Origin: Pseudomonas lundensis
GTDB lineage: Bacteria > Pseudomonadota > Gammaproteobacteria > Pseudomonadales > Pseudomonadaceae
Reading direction: 5' to 3'
Assembly (NCBI RefSeq): GCF_001042985.1
Contig: NZ_JYKY01000005.1
Span: 62,001 to 126,000, forward strand
Length of the DNA: 64,000 nt
Positions 49,211 to 60,827 of this stretch are shown in pieces. Below the pieces are notes generated by a model that saw only the letters and a list, made by a program, of their open reading frames with translations, searched no databases and was not told the origin of the DNA. A program made the translations under genes and the position numbers. The stretch's first letter is position 1. Every line of letters starts with the position of its first letter.

Positions 49211-49677
49211 TGCAAAACCGCACCATGGAAATCGGTGTCGGCCTGTTCCTGCTGGCTGGCATCCTGGCTTTGCTGTTGCTCGCCCTACGGGTCAGTGGAC
49301 TGTCCCCGACCGCCAGCAGTGACACCTACAAGCTGTATGCCTACTTCGACAATATTGCCGGCCTGACCGTGCGCGCCAAGGTGTCCATGGCGGGCGTCAC
49401 CATCGGCAAGGTGACCGCGATCGACCTGGACCGTGACAACTTCACGGCCCGCGTCACGCTGCAGATCGAAAAAGACGTGGATAACCTGCCGGTGGATTCG
49501 ACAGCGTCTATTCTCACGGCAGGCCTGCTGGGTGAGAAATACATCGGTATTAGCGTGGGCGGGGAGGATGAGCTGCTCAAGAACGGCGGAACTATTCACG
49601 ACACCCAGTCGTCACTGGTTCTGGAAGACCTGATCGGCAAGTTCCTGCTCAATACCGTTAGCAAAGACGCCAAATAA
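49210..49677 (+). CDS. mlaD: Outer membrane lipid asymmetry protein MlaD (MCE domain)
   Basis: 155 residues. One N-terminal helix (GLFLLAGILALLLLALRV), then an MCE domain (YFDNIAGLTVRAKVSMAGVTIG, VSTASILTAGLLGEKYIGIS-type region). MlaD hexamers form the lipid channel on the periplasmic face of MlaFEDB. It is read in frame directly after mlaE and 11 bases before mlaC. Confidence 0.95.
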   Translation: MQNRTMEIGVGLFLLAGILALLLLALRVSGLSPTASSDTYKLYAYFDNIAGLTVRAKVSMAGVTIGKVTAIDLDRDNFTARVTLQIEKDVDNLPVDSTASILTAGLLGEKYIGISVGGEDELLKNGGTIHDTQSSLVLEDLIGKFLLNTVSKDAK

Positions 49678-49688
49678 GGAGTGTTTCG

Positions 49689-50360
49689 ATGATTTCTCTC
49701 TTGCGCCGTGGCCTGCTGGTTGTTTTGGCGGCCGCACTTCCTCTGATGGCGAATGCAGCACCGGGGCAATCGGCCCACGACATCGTTCAAGACACCACCA
49801 CACGTTTGCTGGCTGACCTGACGGCCAACAAAGAGCAATACAAACAAAACCCGAGCAAGTTTTACGATGCCCTGAACAATATTGTCGGGCCTGCGGTGGA
49901 TGTGGAAGGCATCTCCAAAAGCATCATGACCGTCAAGTACTCGCGCAAGGCAACGCCAGCACAAATGCAGCGGTTCCAGGAGAACTTCAAGCGCAGCCTC
50001 ATGCAGTTCTACGGCAATGCCTTGCTGGAGTTCAAAAACCAGGGCATCACTGTTAGCCCGCCCAAGAATGAATGCAACGATTCCACCGGTGATAAGAAGT
50101 GCGATCGCACTAGCGTTGACATGATCGTTAAAGGCGATAACGGCGCGACTTACCCGTTGTCCTACACCCTTAACAAGGTGAACGGCGAGTGGAAAGTACG
50201 TAACGTGATCGTCAATGGCATCAACATCGGCAAGTTGTTCCGTGATCAATTCGCCGATGCCATGCAGAAAAACGGCAACGATCTGGATAAGACCATTGAT
50301 AACTGGGCTGGCGAAGTGGCCAAGGTCAAGCAAGAGACTGACAAGGCCATCGACAAATGA
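49689..50360 (+). CDS. mlaC: Periplasmic phospholipid carrier MlaC (Ttg2D)
   Basis: 223 residues. A signal peptide (about 1-23, ending MANA) and a mature MlaC fold that ferries phospholipid between MlaA-porin and MlaFEDB. DIVQDTTTRLLADLTANKEQY and YSRKATPAQMQRFQENFKRSL are typical. An Asn/Lys-rich insert with two Cys (NECNDSTGDKKCD) may form a disulfide; this is seen in Pseudomonas Ttg2D-type proteins. It overlaps mlaB by 4 bases. Confidence 0.94.
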   Translation: MISLLRRGLLVVLAAALPLMANAAPGQSAHDIVQDTTTRLLADLTANKEQYKQNPSKFYDALNNIVGPAVDVEGISKSIMTVKYSRKATPAQMQRFQENFKRSLMQFYGNALLEFKNQGITVSPPKNECNDSTGDKKCDRTSVDMIVKGDNGATYPLSYTLNKVNGEWKVRNVIVNGINIGKLFRDQFADAMQKNGNDLDKTIDNWAGEVAKVKQETDKAIDK

Positions 50361-50662
50361 GTGAGGGTGCCGTGACCCTGGCCGGTGAAAGCGAGCTGCG
50401 CCTCAGTGGCGTGCTTGACTACCAGACCGGCCCCCGCTTACGTAAGGAAGGCCAGGCGCTGATCAAAAAAGCGCTGGCCAAATCCCTTGTGGTGGATTGC
50501 TCGGCCGTCACCAAATCCAGCAGCGTCGGTTTGTCGTTGCTGCTGTGTTTTATCCGTGACGCACAAGCCCTGAACAAGCCATTGAGCATTCGTGCCATGC
50601 CTGAAGACATGCGCGAAATCGCTCAGGTTTCGGGCCTGACCGAGCTATTGGCACATCATTAA
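50357..50662 (+). CDS. mlaB: STAS-domain protein MlaB
   Basis: 101 residues. A single STAS domain that binds MlaF and regulates its ATPase. The loop with LVVDCSAVTKSSSVGLSLLLCFIRDAQ matches the anti-sigma-antagonist-like helix of MlaB, with the Ser/Thr of the loop retained. It is the last mla gene, ending 16 bases before the terminator. Confidence 0.9.
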   Translation: MSEGAVTLAGESELRLSGVLDYQTGPRLRKEGQALIKKALAKSLVVDCSAVTKSSSVGLSLLLCFIRDAQALNKPLSIRAMPEDMREIAQVSGLTELLAHH

Positions 50663-50677
50663 TCGCCATTTATAGAG

Positions 50678-50730
50678 AAGCCCCCCGTCAGAGTCCTGTT
50701 CAGCGGGGTTCGCAGGCGCGGGGCTTTTTT
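50678..50730 (+). terminator. Rho-independent terminator after mlaB
   Basis: AAGCCCC (50678-50684) pairs with GGGGCTT (50720-50726), with an inner CCCCG/CGGGG stem; a run of six T ends at 50730. Confidence 0.8.
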
Positions 50731-50776
50731 GTATGATGGCCGACCCGCGCGCGTTGGGCGCCGATTGAGGTTGAGC

Positions 50777-52313
<1,537 letters not shown>

Positions 52314-52356
52314 TTTTTGGTAACAGGCATCAGGGCACACGGACTGTGTCCAGCCG

Positions 52357-52395
52357 CCAGGTGACGTAACGGTGTTGACGCGTTACCTTACCTGG
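52357..52395 (+). promoter_or_regulatory. Interrupted inverted repeat upstream of hisG
   Basis: The 14-base arms 52357-52370 and 52382-52395 pair at 12 of 14 positions (CCAGGT...GTAAC against GTTAC...ACCTGG), with an 11-base loop. It lies in the 181-base gap between murA and hisG and precedes a second perfect stem. Confidence 0.5.
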
Positions 52396-52410
52396 CCTCG
52401 AATCGTTCAA

Positions 52411-52435
52411 GTCGAGCCTGATTATCAGGCTCGAC
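52411..52435 (+). terminator. Perfect hairpin between murA and hisG
   Basis: A 12-base perfect inverted repeat GTCGAGCCTGAT / ATCAGGCTCGAC around a single central T, followed by GTTTGTCC, a weak T-rich tail. It may end murA transcription or control read-through into hisG. Confidence 0.55.
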
Positions 52436-52494
52436 GTTTGTCCGGCGCCGATTGCGCCCGGGCATAAGTACCCTGATAAGGACTTACGTTTCCC

Positions 52495-53130
52495 ATGCTG
52501 ACCATTGCATTGTCCAAGGGCCGTATCCTTGACGACACCCTGCCGCTTCTGGCTGAAGCGGGCATCGTGCCGACCGAGAATCCGGACAAAAGCCGCAAGC
52601 TGATCATTCCGACCTCCCAGCCAGACGTACGTTTGCTGATCGTGCGCGCCACTGACGTACCCACTTACGTTGAGCATGGCGCCGCCGACCTGGGCGTTGC
52701 CGGTAAAGACGTACTGATGGAGTACGGCGGTCAGGGCCTGTATGAGCCACTGGACCTGCGCATTGCCCAGTGCAAGCTGATGACAGCCGGTGCCGTGGGT
52801 GCCGTCGAGCCTAAAGGCCGCCTGCGCGTGGCGACCAAGTTCGTCAACGTGGCCAAGCGTTATTACGCTGAACAGGGCCGTCAGGTCGACATCATCAAGC
52901 TGTATGGCTCGATGGAGCTGGCACCGCTGATCGGTCTGGCCGACAAAATCATCGACGTGGTCGATACCGGTAACACCTTGCGCGCCAATGGCCTGGAACC
53001 CCAGGACTTCATTGCCGCCATCAGCTCTCGCCTGGTGGTTAACAAGGCTTCCATGAAAATGCAGCACGCCCGCATTCAAGCCCTGATCGATACCCTGCGC
53101 AAAGCAGTGGAATCCCGACACCGCGGCTGA
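52495..53130 (+). CDS. hisG: ATP phosphoribosyltransferase, short form HisG
   Basis: 211 residues. It joins ATP and PRPP, the first step in histidine synthesis. The short HisGS form (no regulatory C-terminal domain) needs HisZ as partner, which is not in this window. [18 protein letters not shown] and the PRPP loop [15 protein letters not shown] are diagnostic. It starts the hisG-hisD-hisC cluster. Confidence 0.97.
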   Translation: MLTIALSKGRILDDTLPLLAEAGIVPTENPDKSRKLIIPTSQPDVRLLIVRATDVPTYVEHGAADLGVAGKDVLMEYGGQGLYEPLDLRIAQCKLMTAGAVGAVEPKGRLRVATKFVNVAKRYYAEQGRQVDIIKLYGSMELAPLIGLADKIIDVVDTGNTLRANGLEPQDFIAAISSRLVVNKASMKMQHARIQALIDTLRKAVESRHRG

Positions 53131-53278
53131 CTCACCCGCGCGTCTCCGGGCGCGCCCATCTATCCGTGTAAAAGCCAGAAATCTCAGGTACCCGCGCGGA
53201 TGGCTTGGTAGTCTTGCGGTGCCTGAGCTGTGCAATATCCTGAATTCTAAGCATTCGCCAATTACCGAGGCCCTCGCT

Positions 53279-54604
53279 ATGACCGCTCCCACTGCAATTC
53301 GCCGTCTCAACGCTGCTGATCCGGATTTCGCGCAGCATCTGGATCATCTGCTGAGCTGGGAAAGTGTGTCTGACGACTCGGTCAACCAGCGCGTGCTCGA
53401 CATCATCAAGGCAGTGCGTGAGCGTGGCGATGCGGCGCTGGTGGAATTCACCCAGCGCTTCGACGGCCTGGAAGTGGCTTCGATGGCGGATCTGATCCTG
53501 CCTCGTGAGCGCCTGGAACTGGCCTTGACCCGCATCACCGCCGAGCAGCGCGAGGCGCTGGAAAAAGCCGCCCAGCGAGTGCGCAGCTACCACGAAAAGC
53601 AAAAGCAGGACTCCTGGACCTACACCGAAGTCGACGGCACGGTGCTCGGGCAAAAAGTCACGCCGCTGGACCGTGCCGGTTTGTATGTGCCGGGCGGCAA
53701 GGCGTCGTACCCGTCGTCGGTGCTGATGAACGCGATCCCGGCCAAGGTGGCCGGTGTAACCGAAGTGGTCATGGTCGTGCCGACCCCGCGGGGTGAACTC
53801 AACGAACTGGTGCTGGCTGCCGCCTGCATTGCGGGCGTGGACCGGGTATTTACCATCGGCGGCGCGCAGGCGGTTGCCGCACTGGCTTATGGCACCGAAA
53901 GCGTACCGAAAGTCGACAAAGTCGTCGGGCCGGGCAACATTTATGTCGCCACTGCCAAGCGCCACGTGTTTGGTCAGGTCGGTATCGACATGATCGCCGG
54001 GCCGTCGGAGATTCTGGTGGTGTGTGATGGCCAGACCGACCCTGACTGGATTGCCATGGACCTGTTTTCCCAGGCCGAGCACGACGAAGACGCTCAGGCG
54101 ATTCTGGTCAGCCCCGATGCCGCGTTCCTCGACAAGGTCGCCGCCAGCATTGCCAAACTGTTGCCGACCATGGAGCGCGCCGAGATCATCAACACCTCAA
54201 TCAATGGCCGTGGCGCGCTGATTCTGGTGGACGACATGCAGCAGGCCATCGACGTGGCCAACCGTATCGCCCCGGAACACCTGGAGTTGTCGGTTGCCGA
54301 TCCCCAGGCGTGGTTGCCGCAGATTCGCCACGCCGGTGCAATCTTCATGGGTCGTCACACCTCAGAAGCGCTGGGTGATTATTGCGCGGGCCCTAACCAT
54401 GTGTTGCCGACCTCGGGCACGGCGCGTTTCTCCTCGCCGTTGGGGGTCTATGACTTCCAGAAGCGTTCATCGATCATTTTTTGCTCCGAACAAGGCGCTT
54501 CCGAGTTGGGCAAGACGGCTTCGGTCCTGGCCCGTGGCGAGTCGTTGACCGGCCACGCCCGCAGTGCCGAGTACCGGATTATTGCTGACAAAAAGGGGCA
54601 ATAA
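53279..54604 (+). CDS. hisD: Histidinol dehydrogenase HisD
   Basis: 441 residues from the ATG at 53279; the earlier frame is non-conserved. It oxidises histidinol to histidine in two NAD+ steps with a Zn ion. [43 protein letters not shown] with the Zn ligands and [14 protein letters not shown] are intact. It is separated from hisG by 148 bases and from hisC by 2. Confidence 0.97.
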   Translation: MTAPTAIRRLNAADPDFAQHLDHLLSWESVSDDSVNQRVLDIIKAVRERGDAALVEFTQRFDGLEVASMADLILPRERLELALTRITAEQREALEKAAQRVRSYHEKQKQDSWTYTEVDGTVLGQKVTPLDRAGLYVPGGKASYPSSVLMNAIPAKVAGVTEVVMVVPTPRGELNELVLAAACIAGVDRVFTIGGAQAVAALAYGTESVPKVDKVVGPGNIYVATAKRHVFGQVGIDMIAGPSEILVVCDGQTDPDWIAMDLFSQAEHDEDAQAILVSPDAAFLDKVAASIAKLLPTMERAEIINTSINGRGALILVDDMQQAIDVANRIAPEHLELSVADPQAWLPQIRHAGAIFMGRHTSEALGDYCAGPNHVLPTSGTARFSSPLGVYDFQKRSSIIFCSEQGASELGKTASVLARGESLTGHARSAEYRIIADKKGQ

Positions 54605-54606
54605 GC

Positions 54607-55659
54607 ATGAGCAAATTCTGGAGTTCTTTTGTTAAAGACCTGGTGCCTTACGTGCCGGGCGAGCAGCCGAAACTGACCCGACTGGTCAAGCTCAACACCA
54701 ACGAAAACCCTTACGGCCCTTCGCCCAAAGCCCTTGCGGCCATGCAGGCCGAGCTCAATGACAACCTGCGGTTGTACCCGGACCCGAACAGCGACTTGCT
54801 CAAGCAGGCGGTGGCCAGCTATTACGGCGTGCAGCCGCGTCAGGTGTTTTTGGGCAATGGCTCGGACGAAGTGCTGGCCCATGTCTTCAATGGCTTGTTT
54901 CAGCACGACCAGCCGTTGTTGTTTCCGGACATAAGCTACAGCTTTTATCCGGTGTATTGCGGGCTGTACGGCATCGAGTTCGAGTCCGTAGCGCTGGATG
55001 CACAGTTCCAGATCCAGCCGACCGATTACGCCAGACCCAATGGCGGCATCATCTTCCCGAACCCGAATGCGCCGACCGGTTGCCTGCTGGCGCTGGAAGC
55101 GATCGAGCAGATACTCAACGCCAACCCGGACTCGGTGGTGGTGGTCGACGAAGCCTACATCGACTTTGGCGGGCAGACGGCAATCAGCCTGGTGGATCGT
55201 TACCCGAACCTGCTGGTGACCCAAACCCTGTCCAAATCCCGCTCGCTGGCAGGTCTGCGGGTAGGGCTCGCGGTAGGGCATCCCGACCTGATCGAGGCGC
55301 TGGAGCGCATCAAAAACAGCTTCAACTCCTATCCGCTGGACCGCCTGGCGATAGTCGGTGCAGCTGCGGCGTTCGAGGACCGTGACTATTTCGAGCAGAC
55401 CTGCAAGGCCGTCATCGACAGCCGTGAACAGCTGGTCGGGCAACTTGAGGGGCTGGGGTTTGAGGTGCTGCCGTCAGCGGCCAACTTCATCTTCGCCCGC
55501 CACCCGGAGCACGATGCCGCGGCGCTGGCCGCCAAGTTGCGTGCACAAGGTGTGATCGTGCGCCACTTCAAGCAATTGCGGATCGACCAGTTCCTGCGCA
55601 TCACCATCGGCACGCCGGAGCAGAACGCAGCGCTGATTGAGGGGTTGTCAGGCGTTTAA
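54607..55659 (+). CDS. hisC: Histidinol-phosphate aminotransferase HisC
   Basis: 350 residues. A PLP fold-type I enzyme that aminates imidazole acetol phosphate. [15 protein letters not shown] begins the family block; [12 protein letters not shown] holds the PLP-contact Asp and Tyr, and Lys210 in [14 protein letters not shown] forms the aldimine. It follows hisD by 2 bases; convergent algW lies after a hairpin. Confidence 0.95.
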   Translation: MSKFWSSFVKDLVPYVPGEQPKLTRLVKLNTNENPYGPSPKALAAMQAELNDNLRLYPDPNSDLLKQAVASYYGVQPRQVFLGNGSDEVLAHVFNGLFQHDQPLLFPDISYSFYPVYCGLYGIEFESVALDAQFQIQPTDYARPNGGIIFPNPNAPTGCLLALEAIEQILNANPDSVVVVDEAYIDFGGQTAISLVDRYPNLLVTQTLSKSRSLAGLRVGLAVGHPDLIEALERIKNSFNSYPLDRLAIVGAAAAFEDRDYFEQTCKAVIDSREQLVGQLEGLGFEVLPSAANFIFARHPEHDAAALAAKLRAQGVIVRHFKQLRIDQFLRITIGTPEQNAALIEGLSGV

Positions 55660-55671
55660 TCAGACAGTATT

Positions 55672-55709
55672 GCCGCTGCCCATGACGTGAGTGTCACCAG
55701 GGCAGCGGC
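55672..55709. terminator. Hairpin between convergent hisC and algW
   Basis: GCCGCTGCCC (55672-55681) and GGGCAGCGGC (55700-55709) form a perfect 10-base stem, with a small inner TGAC/GTCA pairing in the loop. No strong T-run follows on either strand. Confidence 0.55.
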
Positions 55710-55723
55710 CGTACGAAGTGCGT

Positions 55724-56878
55724 TTATTCCTGCTGCGGCGGCTGTTCCTGTGGTGGACGCAAGCCCACTTCGGCCGTCAGTTTCAGCTCTTTGCCATTAC
55801 GCATCACTTGAATGCTGATTTTCTCCGACGGCTTGATTCGCGCCACCTGGTTCATTGAGCGACGACCGTCGCTGGCGGGGGCGCCATCGATGCTCAGAAT
55901 CACATCACCCAGCTGCAGACCCGCTTTTTGCGCCGGGCCATCACGGAAAATCCCCGCCACGACAATCCCCGGACGACCGCTCAGGCCGAACGATTCGGCC
56001 AGGTCCGGGGTCAACGGTTGCACTTCAATCCCCAACCAGCCACGAATCACTTGGCCGTGTTCGATGATCGACTTCATGACCTCCATCGCCAGATTGATCG
56101 GGATGGCAAAGCCGATGCCTTGAGAGCCGCCGGATTTGGTGAAAATAGCCGTGTTGATGCCGGTCAGGTTGCCATTGGCGTCCACCAGTGCGCCGCCGGA
56201 GTTACCCGGATTGATCGCTGCATCGGTCTGGATGAAGTCTTCGTAGTTGTTCAGCCCCAGCTGGTTACGGCCGGTGGCACTGATGATGCCCATGGTCGTG
56301 GTCTGGCCGACCCCGAACGGGTTGCCGATTGCCAGTGCAATGTCACCGATGCGCAGGCTGTCGGAGCGACCAATGGTAATGGCCGGCAGGTTTTTCAGAT
56401 CAATCTTGAGCACCGCCAGGTCGGTTTCCGGGTCGCTGCCGATCACTCGGGCCAGGGTTTCACGCCCGTCCTTGAGGGCCACGACGATCTGGTCGGCGTT
56501 CAGCACCACGTGGTTATTGGTGAGCAAATACCCTTCGGGGCTCATCAATACCGCCGAGCCGAGGCTCGATTCCATGCGTTTTTGCTTGGGGGCGTTGTTG
56601 CCGAAAAAGTGACGGAACTGCGGGTCTTCAAACAAGGGGCGGGCGTTGCGGTTCACCACCTTGGTGGTGTACAGGTTGGCCACGGCTGGCGCGGCGCGCA
56701 CCACCGCATCGGCGTAGGTGACCGGCCCTTGCTGCGCATAATTGGTTTGCGGCGCCTGTTGCAGATTAACGTCCAGACTCGGCAGCCCGACCCATTGCGG
56801 GTAGCGCTGAATAATCAGCAAAGCGATAAGAACGCCGGCCAGCAGTGGCCAGCCAAAGAAACGCAAAGCCTTGAGCAT
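55724..56878 (-). CDS. algW: Periplasmic serine protease AlgW (DegS-type)
   Basis: 384 residues from the ATG at 56876-56878, which aligns with the known AlgW start; an ATG at 56911 is non-conserved. AlgW is anchored by an N-terminal helix (about 6-24) and cleaves MucA in the AlgU stress pathway. The triad is His123 (LLTNNHV), Asp153 (ETDLAVL) and Ser227 (NPGNSGGAL), then one PDZ domain (VVAGIFRDGPAQKAGLQLGDVILSIDG). A TATAAT -10 lies upstream at about 56934-56939 on its strand. Confidence 0.95.
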   Translation of the reverse strand: MLKALRFFGWPLLAGVLIALLIIQRYPQWVGLPSLDVNLQQAPQTNYAQQGPVTYADAVVRAAPAVANLYTTKVVNRNARPLFEDPQFRHFFGNNAPKQKRMESSLGSAVLMSPEGYLLTNNHVVLNADQIVVALKDGRETLARVIGSDPETDLAVLKIDLKNLPAITIGRSDSLRIGDIALAIGNPFGVGQTTTMGIISATGRNQLGLNNYEDFIQTDAAINPGNSGGALVDANGNLTGINTAIFTKSGGSQGIGFAIPINLAMEVMKSIIEHGQVIRGWLGIEVQPLTPDLAESFGLSGRPGIVVAGIFRDGPAQKAGLQLGDVILSIDGAPASDGRRSMNQVARIKPSEKISIQVMRNGKELKLTAEVGLRPPQEQPPQQE

Positions 56879-56979
56879 TGAACTAAGTCCTGAAGGTTGC
56901 AGAGCCACCATGACGGCCCATAATGGCGGCCATTATACGAGGGCTGCGCGCCTCTGAACGCTATATTTAGGAGTCTTTT

Positions 56980-57738
56980 ATGGCCGTCGCCTTGAGCACG
57001 CTGGTCGAAGAAGCAAATCGATACCTCAATTGCGCTGCAATCAGCGATTACTGCCCCAACGGCTTGCAGGTTGAGGGGCGGCCGCAAGTGCTGCGCATCA
57101 TCAGCGGCGTGACGGCCAGTCAAGCCTTGCTGGATGCGGCTGTGGAGGCCGGTGCCGATCTGGTGCTGGTGCATCACGGTTACTTCTGGAAAGGTGAAGA
57201 CCCGTGCGTCACCGGCATGAAGCAGCGTCGCCTTAAAACCCTGCTCAAGCACGACATCAGCTTGTTGGCCTACCACTTGCCGCTCGACCTGCACCCGGAC
57301 GTGGGCAACAACGTTCAACTGGCGCGGCAACTGGACATCACTGTTGAAGGGCCGCTGGATCCCGACAATGCCAAAGTGGTAGGGCTGGTGGGCTCGTTGG
57401 CTGAGCCCATGACGGCGCGGGACTTTGCCAGACGGGTGCAAGACGTACTGGGGCGTGAACCACTGCTGATAGAAGGCAGCCCAATGATACGGCGTGTCGG
57501 CTGGTGCACCGGAGGCGGGCAGGGTTACATCGATCAAGCCGTCCAGGCCGGCGTTGACCTGTACCTCAGCGGGGAAGCGTCCGAGCAGACCTTTCACAGC
57601 GCCCGTGAAAACGACATCAGCTTCATTGCTGCTGGGCATCACGCGACCGAGCGGTATGGCGTGCAAGCGCTGGGTGATTACCTCGCCCGACGTTTTGCGC
57701 TGGAGCACCTGTTCATCGATTGCCCCAACCCGATCTAG
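56980..57738 (+). CDS. Nif3-like dinuclear metal center hexameric protein (YbgI type)
   Basis: 252 residues. A toroid-forming protein with a two-metal site; related proteins act as GTP cyclohydrolase I type or unknown hydrolase. Metal-binding motifs are LVLVHHGYFWKGED, LLAYHLPLDLHPDVGNN, DLYLSGEASEQTFH and the late AAGHHATERYGVQALG. It is divergent from algW and followed by a terminator. Confidence 0.9.
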   Translation: MAVALSTLVEEANRYLNCAAISDYCPNGLQVEGRPQVLRIISGVTASQALLDAAVEAGADLVLVHHGYFWKGEDPCVTGMKQRRLKTLLKHDISLLAYHLPLDLHPDVGNNVQLARQLDITVEGPLDPDNAKVVGLVGSLAEPMTARDFARRVQDVLGREPLLIEGSPMIRRVGWCTGGGQGYIDQAVQAGVDLYLSGEASEQTFHSARENDISFIAAGHHATERYGVQALGDYLARRFALEHLFIDCPNPI

Positions 57739-57759
57739 CCGCTCACTGACAGGCGCGGT

Positions 57760-57793
57760 CGCTGCAGGTTTCTGACAGCCTGCAGCGCTTTTT
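57760..57793 (+). terminator. Rho-independent terminator after the Nif3-like gene
   Basis: CGCTGCAGG (57760-57768), 10-base loop, CCTGCAGCG (57779-57787), then CTTTTTC. Confidence 0.8.
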
Positions 57794-57938
57794 CAGTGGC
57801 GCTGAGCCCAAACCCCGCGATCTATTCTTAGACTTTTTCGATCTAGTTGGCGCCCTCAATATAAGAAGGTGCTGTGCTAGCATTCTCCGCTCGAACACGG
57901 CCCGCAGGCCGTTCATAAGATAGCTTTCGTGAGTAGCC

Positions 57939-58856
57939 ATGGTCGACAAACTGACGCACCTGAAACAGCTGGAGGCGGAAAGCATCCACATCATCCGCGA
58001 GGTGGCTGCCGAGTTCGATAACCCGGTAATGCTGTACTCGATCGGTAAAGATTCCGCCGTGATGCTGCACCTTGCTCGCAAGGCTTTTTTCCCTGGCAAG
58101 CTGCCGTTTCCGGTGATGCATGTCGACACGCAGTGGAAATTCCAGGAGATGTACCGCTTCCGCGACAAGATGGTCGCCGAGCTGGGCCTGGACTTGATCA
58201 CTCACGTCAACCCGGACGGTGTGGCGCAGGGCATCAACCCGTTTACCCATGGCAGTGCCAAGCACACGGACATCATGAAAACCGAGGGCCTGAAACAGGC
58301 GCTCGACAAGTACGGCTTTGATGCGGCCTTCGGTGGCGCACGCCGCGACGAAGAAAAATCCCGCGCCAAAGAGCGCGTGTACTCGTTCCGTGACAGCAAA
58401 CACCGCTGGGATCCGAAGAACCAGCGGCCTGAACTGTGGAACGTCTACAACGGCAACGTTAACAAGGGCGAATCGATCCGCGTCTTCCCGTTGTCGAACT
58501 GGACCGAACTCGATATCTGGCAGTACATCTACCTCGAAGGCATTCCGATTGTGCCGCTGTATTTCGCAGCTGAGCGTGAAGTCATCGAGAAAAACGGCAC
58601 CCTGATCATGATCGATGACGAGCGCATCCTTGAGCACCTGTCTGACGAAGACAAGGCGCGCATCGTCAAGAAGAAAGTCCGTTTCCGTACGCTGGGTTGC
58701 TACCCGCTGACCGGCGCGGTGGAATCGGAGGCTGAAAGCCTGACCGACATCATCCAGGAAATGCTCCTGACGCGAACTTCCGAGCGCCAGGGCCGAGTCA
58801 TCGATCACGATGGCGCAGGCTCCATGGAAGATAAAAAACGTCAAGGTTATTTCTAA
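57939..58856 (+). CDS. cysD: Sulfate adenylyltransferase subunit CysD
   Basis: 305 residues. With CysN it makes adenosine 5'-phosphosulfate from sulfate and ATP in cysteine synthesis. The PP-loop ATP motif [18 protein letters not shown], the [18 protein letters not shown] block and the C-terminal [20 protein letters not shown] are typical. It lies 9 bases before cysNC, so the two form one sulfate-activation unit. Confidence 0.97.
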   Translation: MVDKLTHLKQLEAESIHIIREVAAEFDNPVMLYSIGKDSAVMLHLARKAFFPGKLPFPVMHVDTQWKFQEMYRFRDKMVAELGLDLITHVNPDGVAQGINPFTHGSAKHTDIMKTEGLKQALDKYGFDAAFGGARRDEEKSRAKERVYSFRDSKHRWDPKNQRPELWNVYNGNVNKGESIRVFPLSNWTELDIWQYIYLEGIPIVPLYFAAEREVIEKNGTLIMIDDERILEHLSDEDKARIVKKKVRFRTLGCYPLTGAVESEAESLTDIIQEMLLTRTSERQGRVIDHDGAGSMEDKKRQGYF

Positions 58857-58865
58857 GGGGTTGTC

Positions 58866-60764
58866 ATGTCGCACGTATCTGATTTGATCAGCGAGGACAT
58901 CCTCGCCTACCTGGGCCAGCACGAACGCAAGGAGATGTTGCGCTTCCTGACCTGCGGCAACGTCGATGACGGCAAAAGCACCCTGATCGGGCGCTTGCTG
59001 CACGACTCCAAGATGATCTACGAAGATCACCTGGAAGCCATTACCCGCGATTCGAAAAAAAGCGGCACCACGGGCGATGACATCGACCTGGCGCTACTGG
59101 TGGATGGCCTGCAAGCCGAGCGCGAACAGGGCATTACCATTGACGTGGCCTACCGTTACTTTTCCACGGCCAAGCGCAAATTCATCATTGCCGACACCCC
59201 GGGCCATGAGCAGTACACCCGCAATATGGCCACGGGCGCATCGACCTGTGATCTGGCAATTATCTTGGTGGATGCCCGTTACGGCGTGCAAACCCAGACG
59301 CGCCGCCACAGCTTTATCGCGTCGTTGCTGGGCATCAAACACATCGTGGTCGCCATCAACAAGATGGACCTCAAAGGGTTTGACGAAGGCGTCTTCGAGT
59401 CGATCAAGGCGGACTACTTGAAGTTTGCCGAAGGCTTGAAGATGAAGCCGAGCAGCCTGCATTTTGTTCCGATGTCGGCGCTCAAGGGCGACAACGTGGT
59501 GAACAGAAGCGAGCGTTCGCCGTGGTACACCGGCCAATCGTTGATGGAAATTCTTGAAACCGTCGAGGTGGCGGCCGACCGTAACCTAACCGACCTGCGT
59601 TTCCCCGTGCAATACGTCAACCGTCCCAACCTGAACTTCCGGGGATTTGCCGGCACGCTGGCCAGCGGCATCGTGCGCAAGGGCGATGAAGTGATGGTAT
59701 TGCCATCGGGCAAGAGCAGCCGGGTCAAATCCATCGTCACGTTTGAAGGTGAGTTGGAGCACGCCGGGCCGGGTCAGGCGATCACCCTGACCATGGAAGA
59801 CGAGATCGATATTTCGCGTGGTGACTTGCTGGTACACGCCGACAGCGTACCGCCGGTGACTGATACCTTCGACGCCATGCTGGTGTGGATGGCCGAAGAG
59901 CCCATGCTGCCGGGCAAAAAGTACGACATCAAGCGCGCGACCAGCTACGTGCCGGGCTCCATCGCGAGCATCATCAACAAGGTCGATGTCAACACACTGG
60001 AAGAAGGTCCGGCCAGCGCGTTGCAACTGAACGAAATCGGCAAGGTCAAGATCAGCCTCGACGCACCCATTGCGCTGGACGGGTACGACAGCAACCGCAC
60101 CACGGGCTCGTTCATCATCATTGATCGCCTGACCAATGGCACCGTGGGCGCAGGCATGATCGTTGCCCAGCCGGTCAGCCATGGCAGCACTGGCCATCAT
60201 GGCGAGCTGGCTCACGTGACGACTCAAGAGCGTGCGCAACGCTTCGGTCAGCAACCGGCGACCGTGTTGTTCAGCGGCCTGTCGGGCGCGGGTAAAAGCA
60301 CGCTGGCCTATGCCGTTGAGCGCAAGTTGTTCGACATGGGGCGTGCGGTGTTTGTGCTGGATGGCCAGAACCTGCGTCATGACTTGAACAAGGGGTTGGC
60401 ACAAGACCGCGCCGGACGCACAGAAAACTGGCGTCGTGCGGCCCATGTCGCGCGCCAGTTCAATGAGGCGGGTCTGCTGACGCTGGCTGCCTTTGTGGCG
60501 CCGGACGCACAAGGCCGCGATCAGGCCAAAGCGTTGATTGGCGATGATCGCCTGATCACCGTGTATGTGCAGGCGTCACCTGCCGTATGCGCCGAACGTG
60601 ACCCGCAAGGGTTGTACGCAGCGGGTGGTGACAACATTCCGGGTGAGTCCTTCCCGTATGACGTCCCGCTCGATGCAGACCTGGTGGTGAACACGCAGGC
60701 GCTGACGGTTGATGAAGGCGTCAAGTTGGTGCTGGACCTGTTGCGTCAACGCGGCGCGATTTAA
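58866..60764 (+). CDS. cysNC: Bifunctional sulfate adenylyltransferase subunit 1 / APS kinase CysNC
   Basis: 632 residues. An EF-Tu-like GTPase (CysN, about 1-440) fused to APS kinase (CysC, about 440-632). GTPase motifs are GNVDDGKST (31-39), [12 protein letters not shown] and NKMDLKGF; the kinase P-loop is GLSGAGKST with [14 protein letters not shown] after it. GTP hydrolysis drives APS formation and the kinase makes PAPS. It ends at a strong terminator. Confidence 0.97.
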   Translation: MSHVSDLISEDILAYLGQHERKEMLRFLTCGNVDDGKSTLIGRLLHDSKMIYEDHLEAITRDSKKSGTTGDDIDLALLVDGLQAEREQGITIDVAYRYFSTAKRKFIIADTPGHEQYTRNMATGASTCDLAIILVDARYGVQTQTRRHSFIASLLGIKHIVVAINKMDLKGFDEGVFESIKADYLKFAEGLKMKPSSLHFVPMSALKGDNVVNRSERSPWYTGQSLMEILETVEVAADRNLTDLRFPVQYVNRPNLNFRGFAGTLASGIVRKGDEVMVLPSGKSSRVKSIVTFEGELEHAGPGQAITLTMEDEIDISRGDLLVHADSVPPVTDTFDAMLVWMAEEPMLPGKKYDIKRATSYVPGSIASIINKVDVNTLEEGPASALQLNEIGKVKISLDAPIALDGYDSNRTTGSFIIIDRLTNGTVGAGMIVAQPVSHGSTGHHGELAHVTTQERAQRFGQQPATVLFSGLSGAGKSTLAYAVERKLFDMGRAVFVLDGQNLRHDLNKGLAQDRAGRTENWRRAAHVARQFNEAGLLTLAAFVAPDAQGRDQAKALIGDDRLITVYVQASPAVCAERDPQGLYAAGGDNIPGESFPYDVPLDADLVVNTQALTVDEGVKLVLDLLRQRGAI

Positions 60765-60773
60765 GCCACACTG

Positions 60774-60811
60774 AAAAAGCCCGCTGCCGAGGGATCGGTG
60801 GCGGGCTTTTG
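60774..60811. terminator. Terminator between cysNC and the acyltransferase gene
   Basis: AAAAGCCCGCTGCC (60775-60788) pairs with GGTGGCGGGCTTTT (60797-60810) with two G-T wobbles and an 8-base loop. A-run upstream and T-run downstream make it bidirectional. Confidence 0.88.
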
Positions 60812-60827
60812 TCTATCTGCTTGCGAA

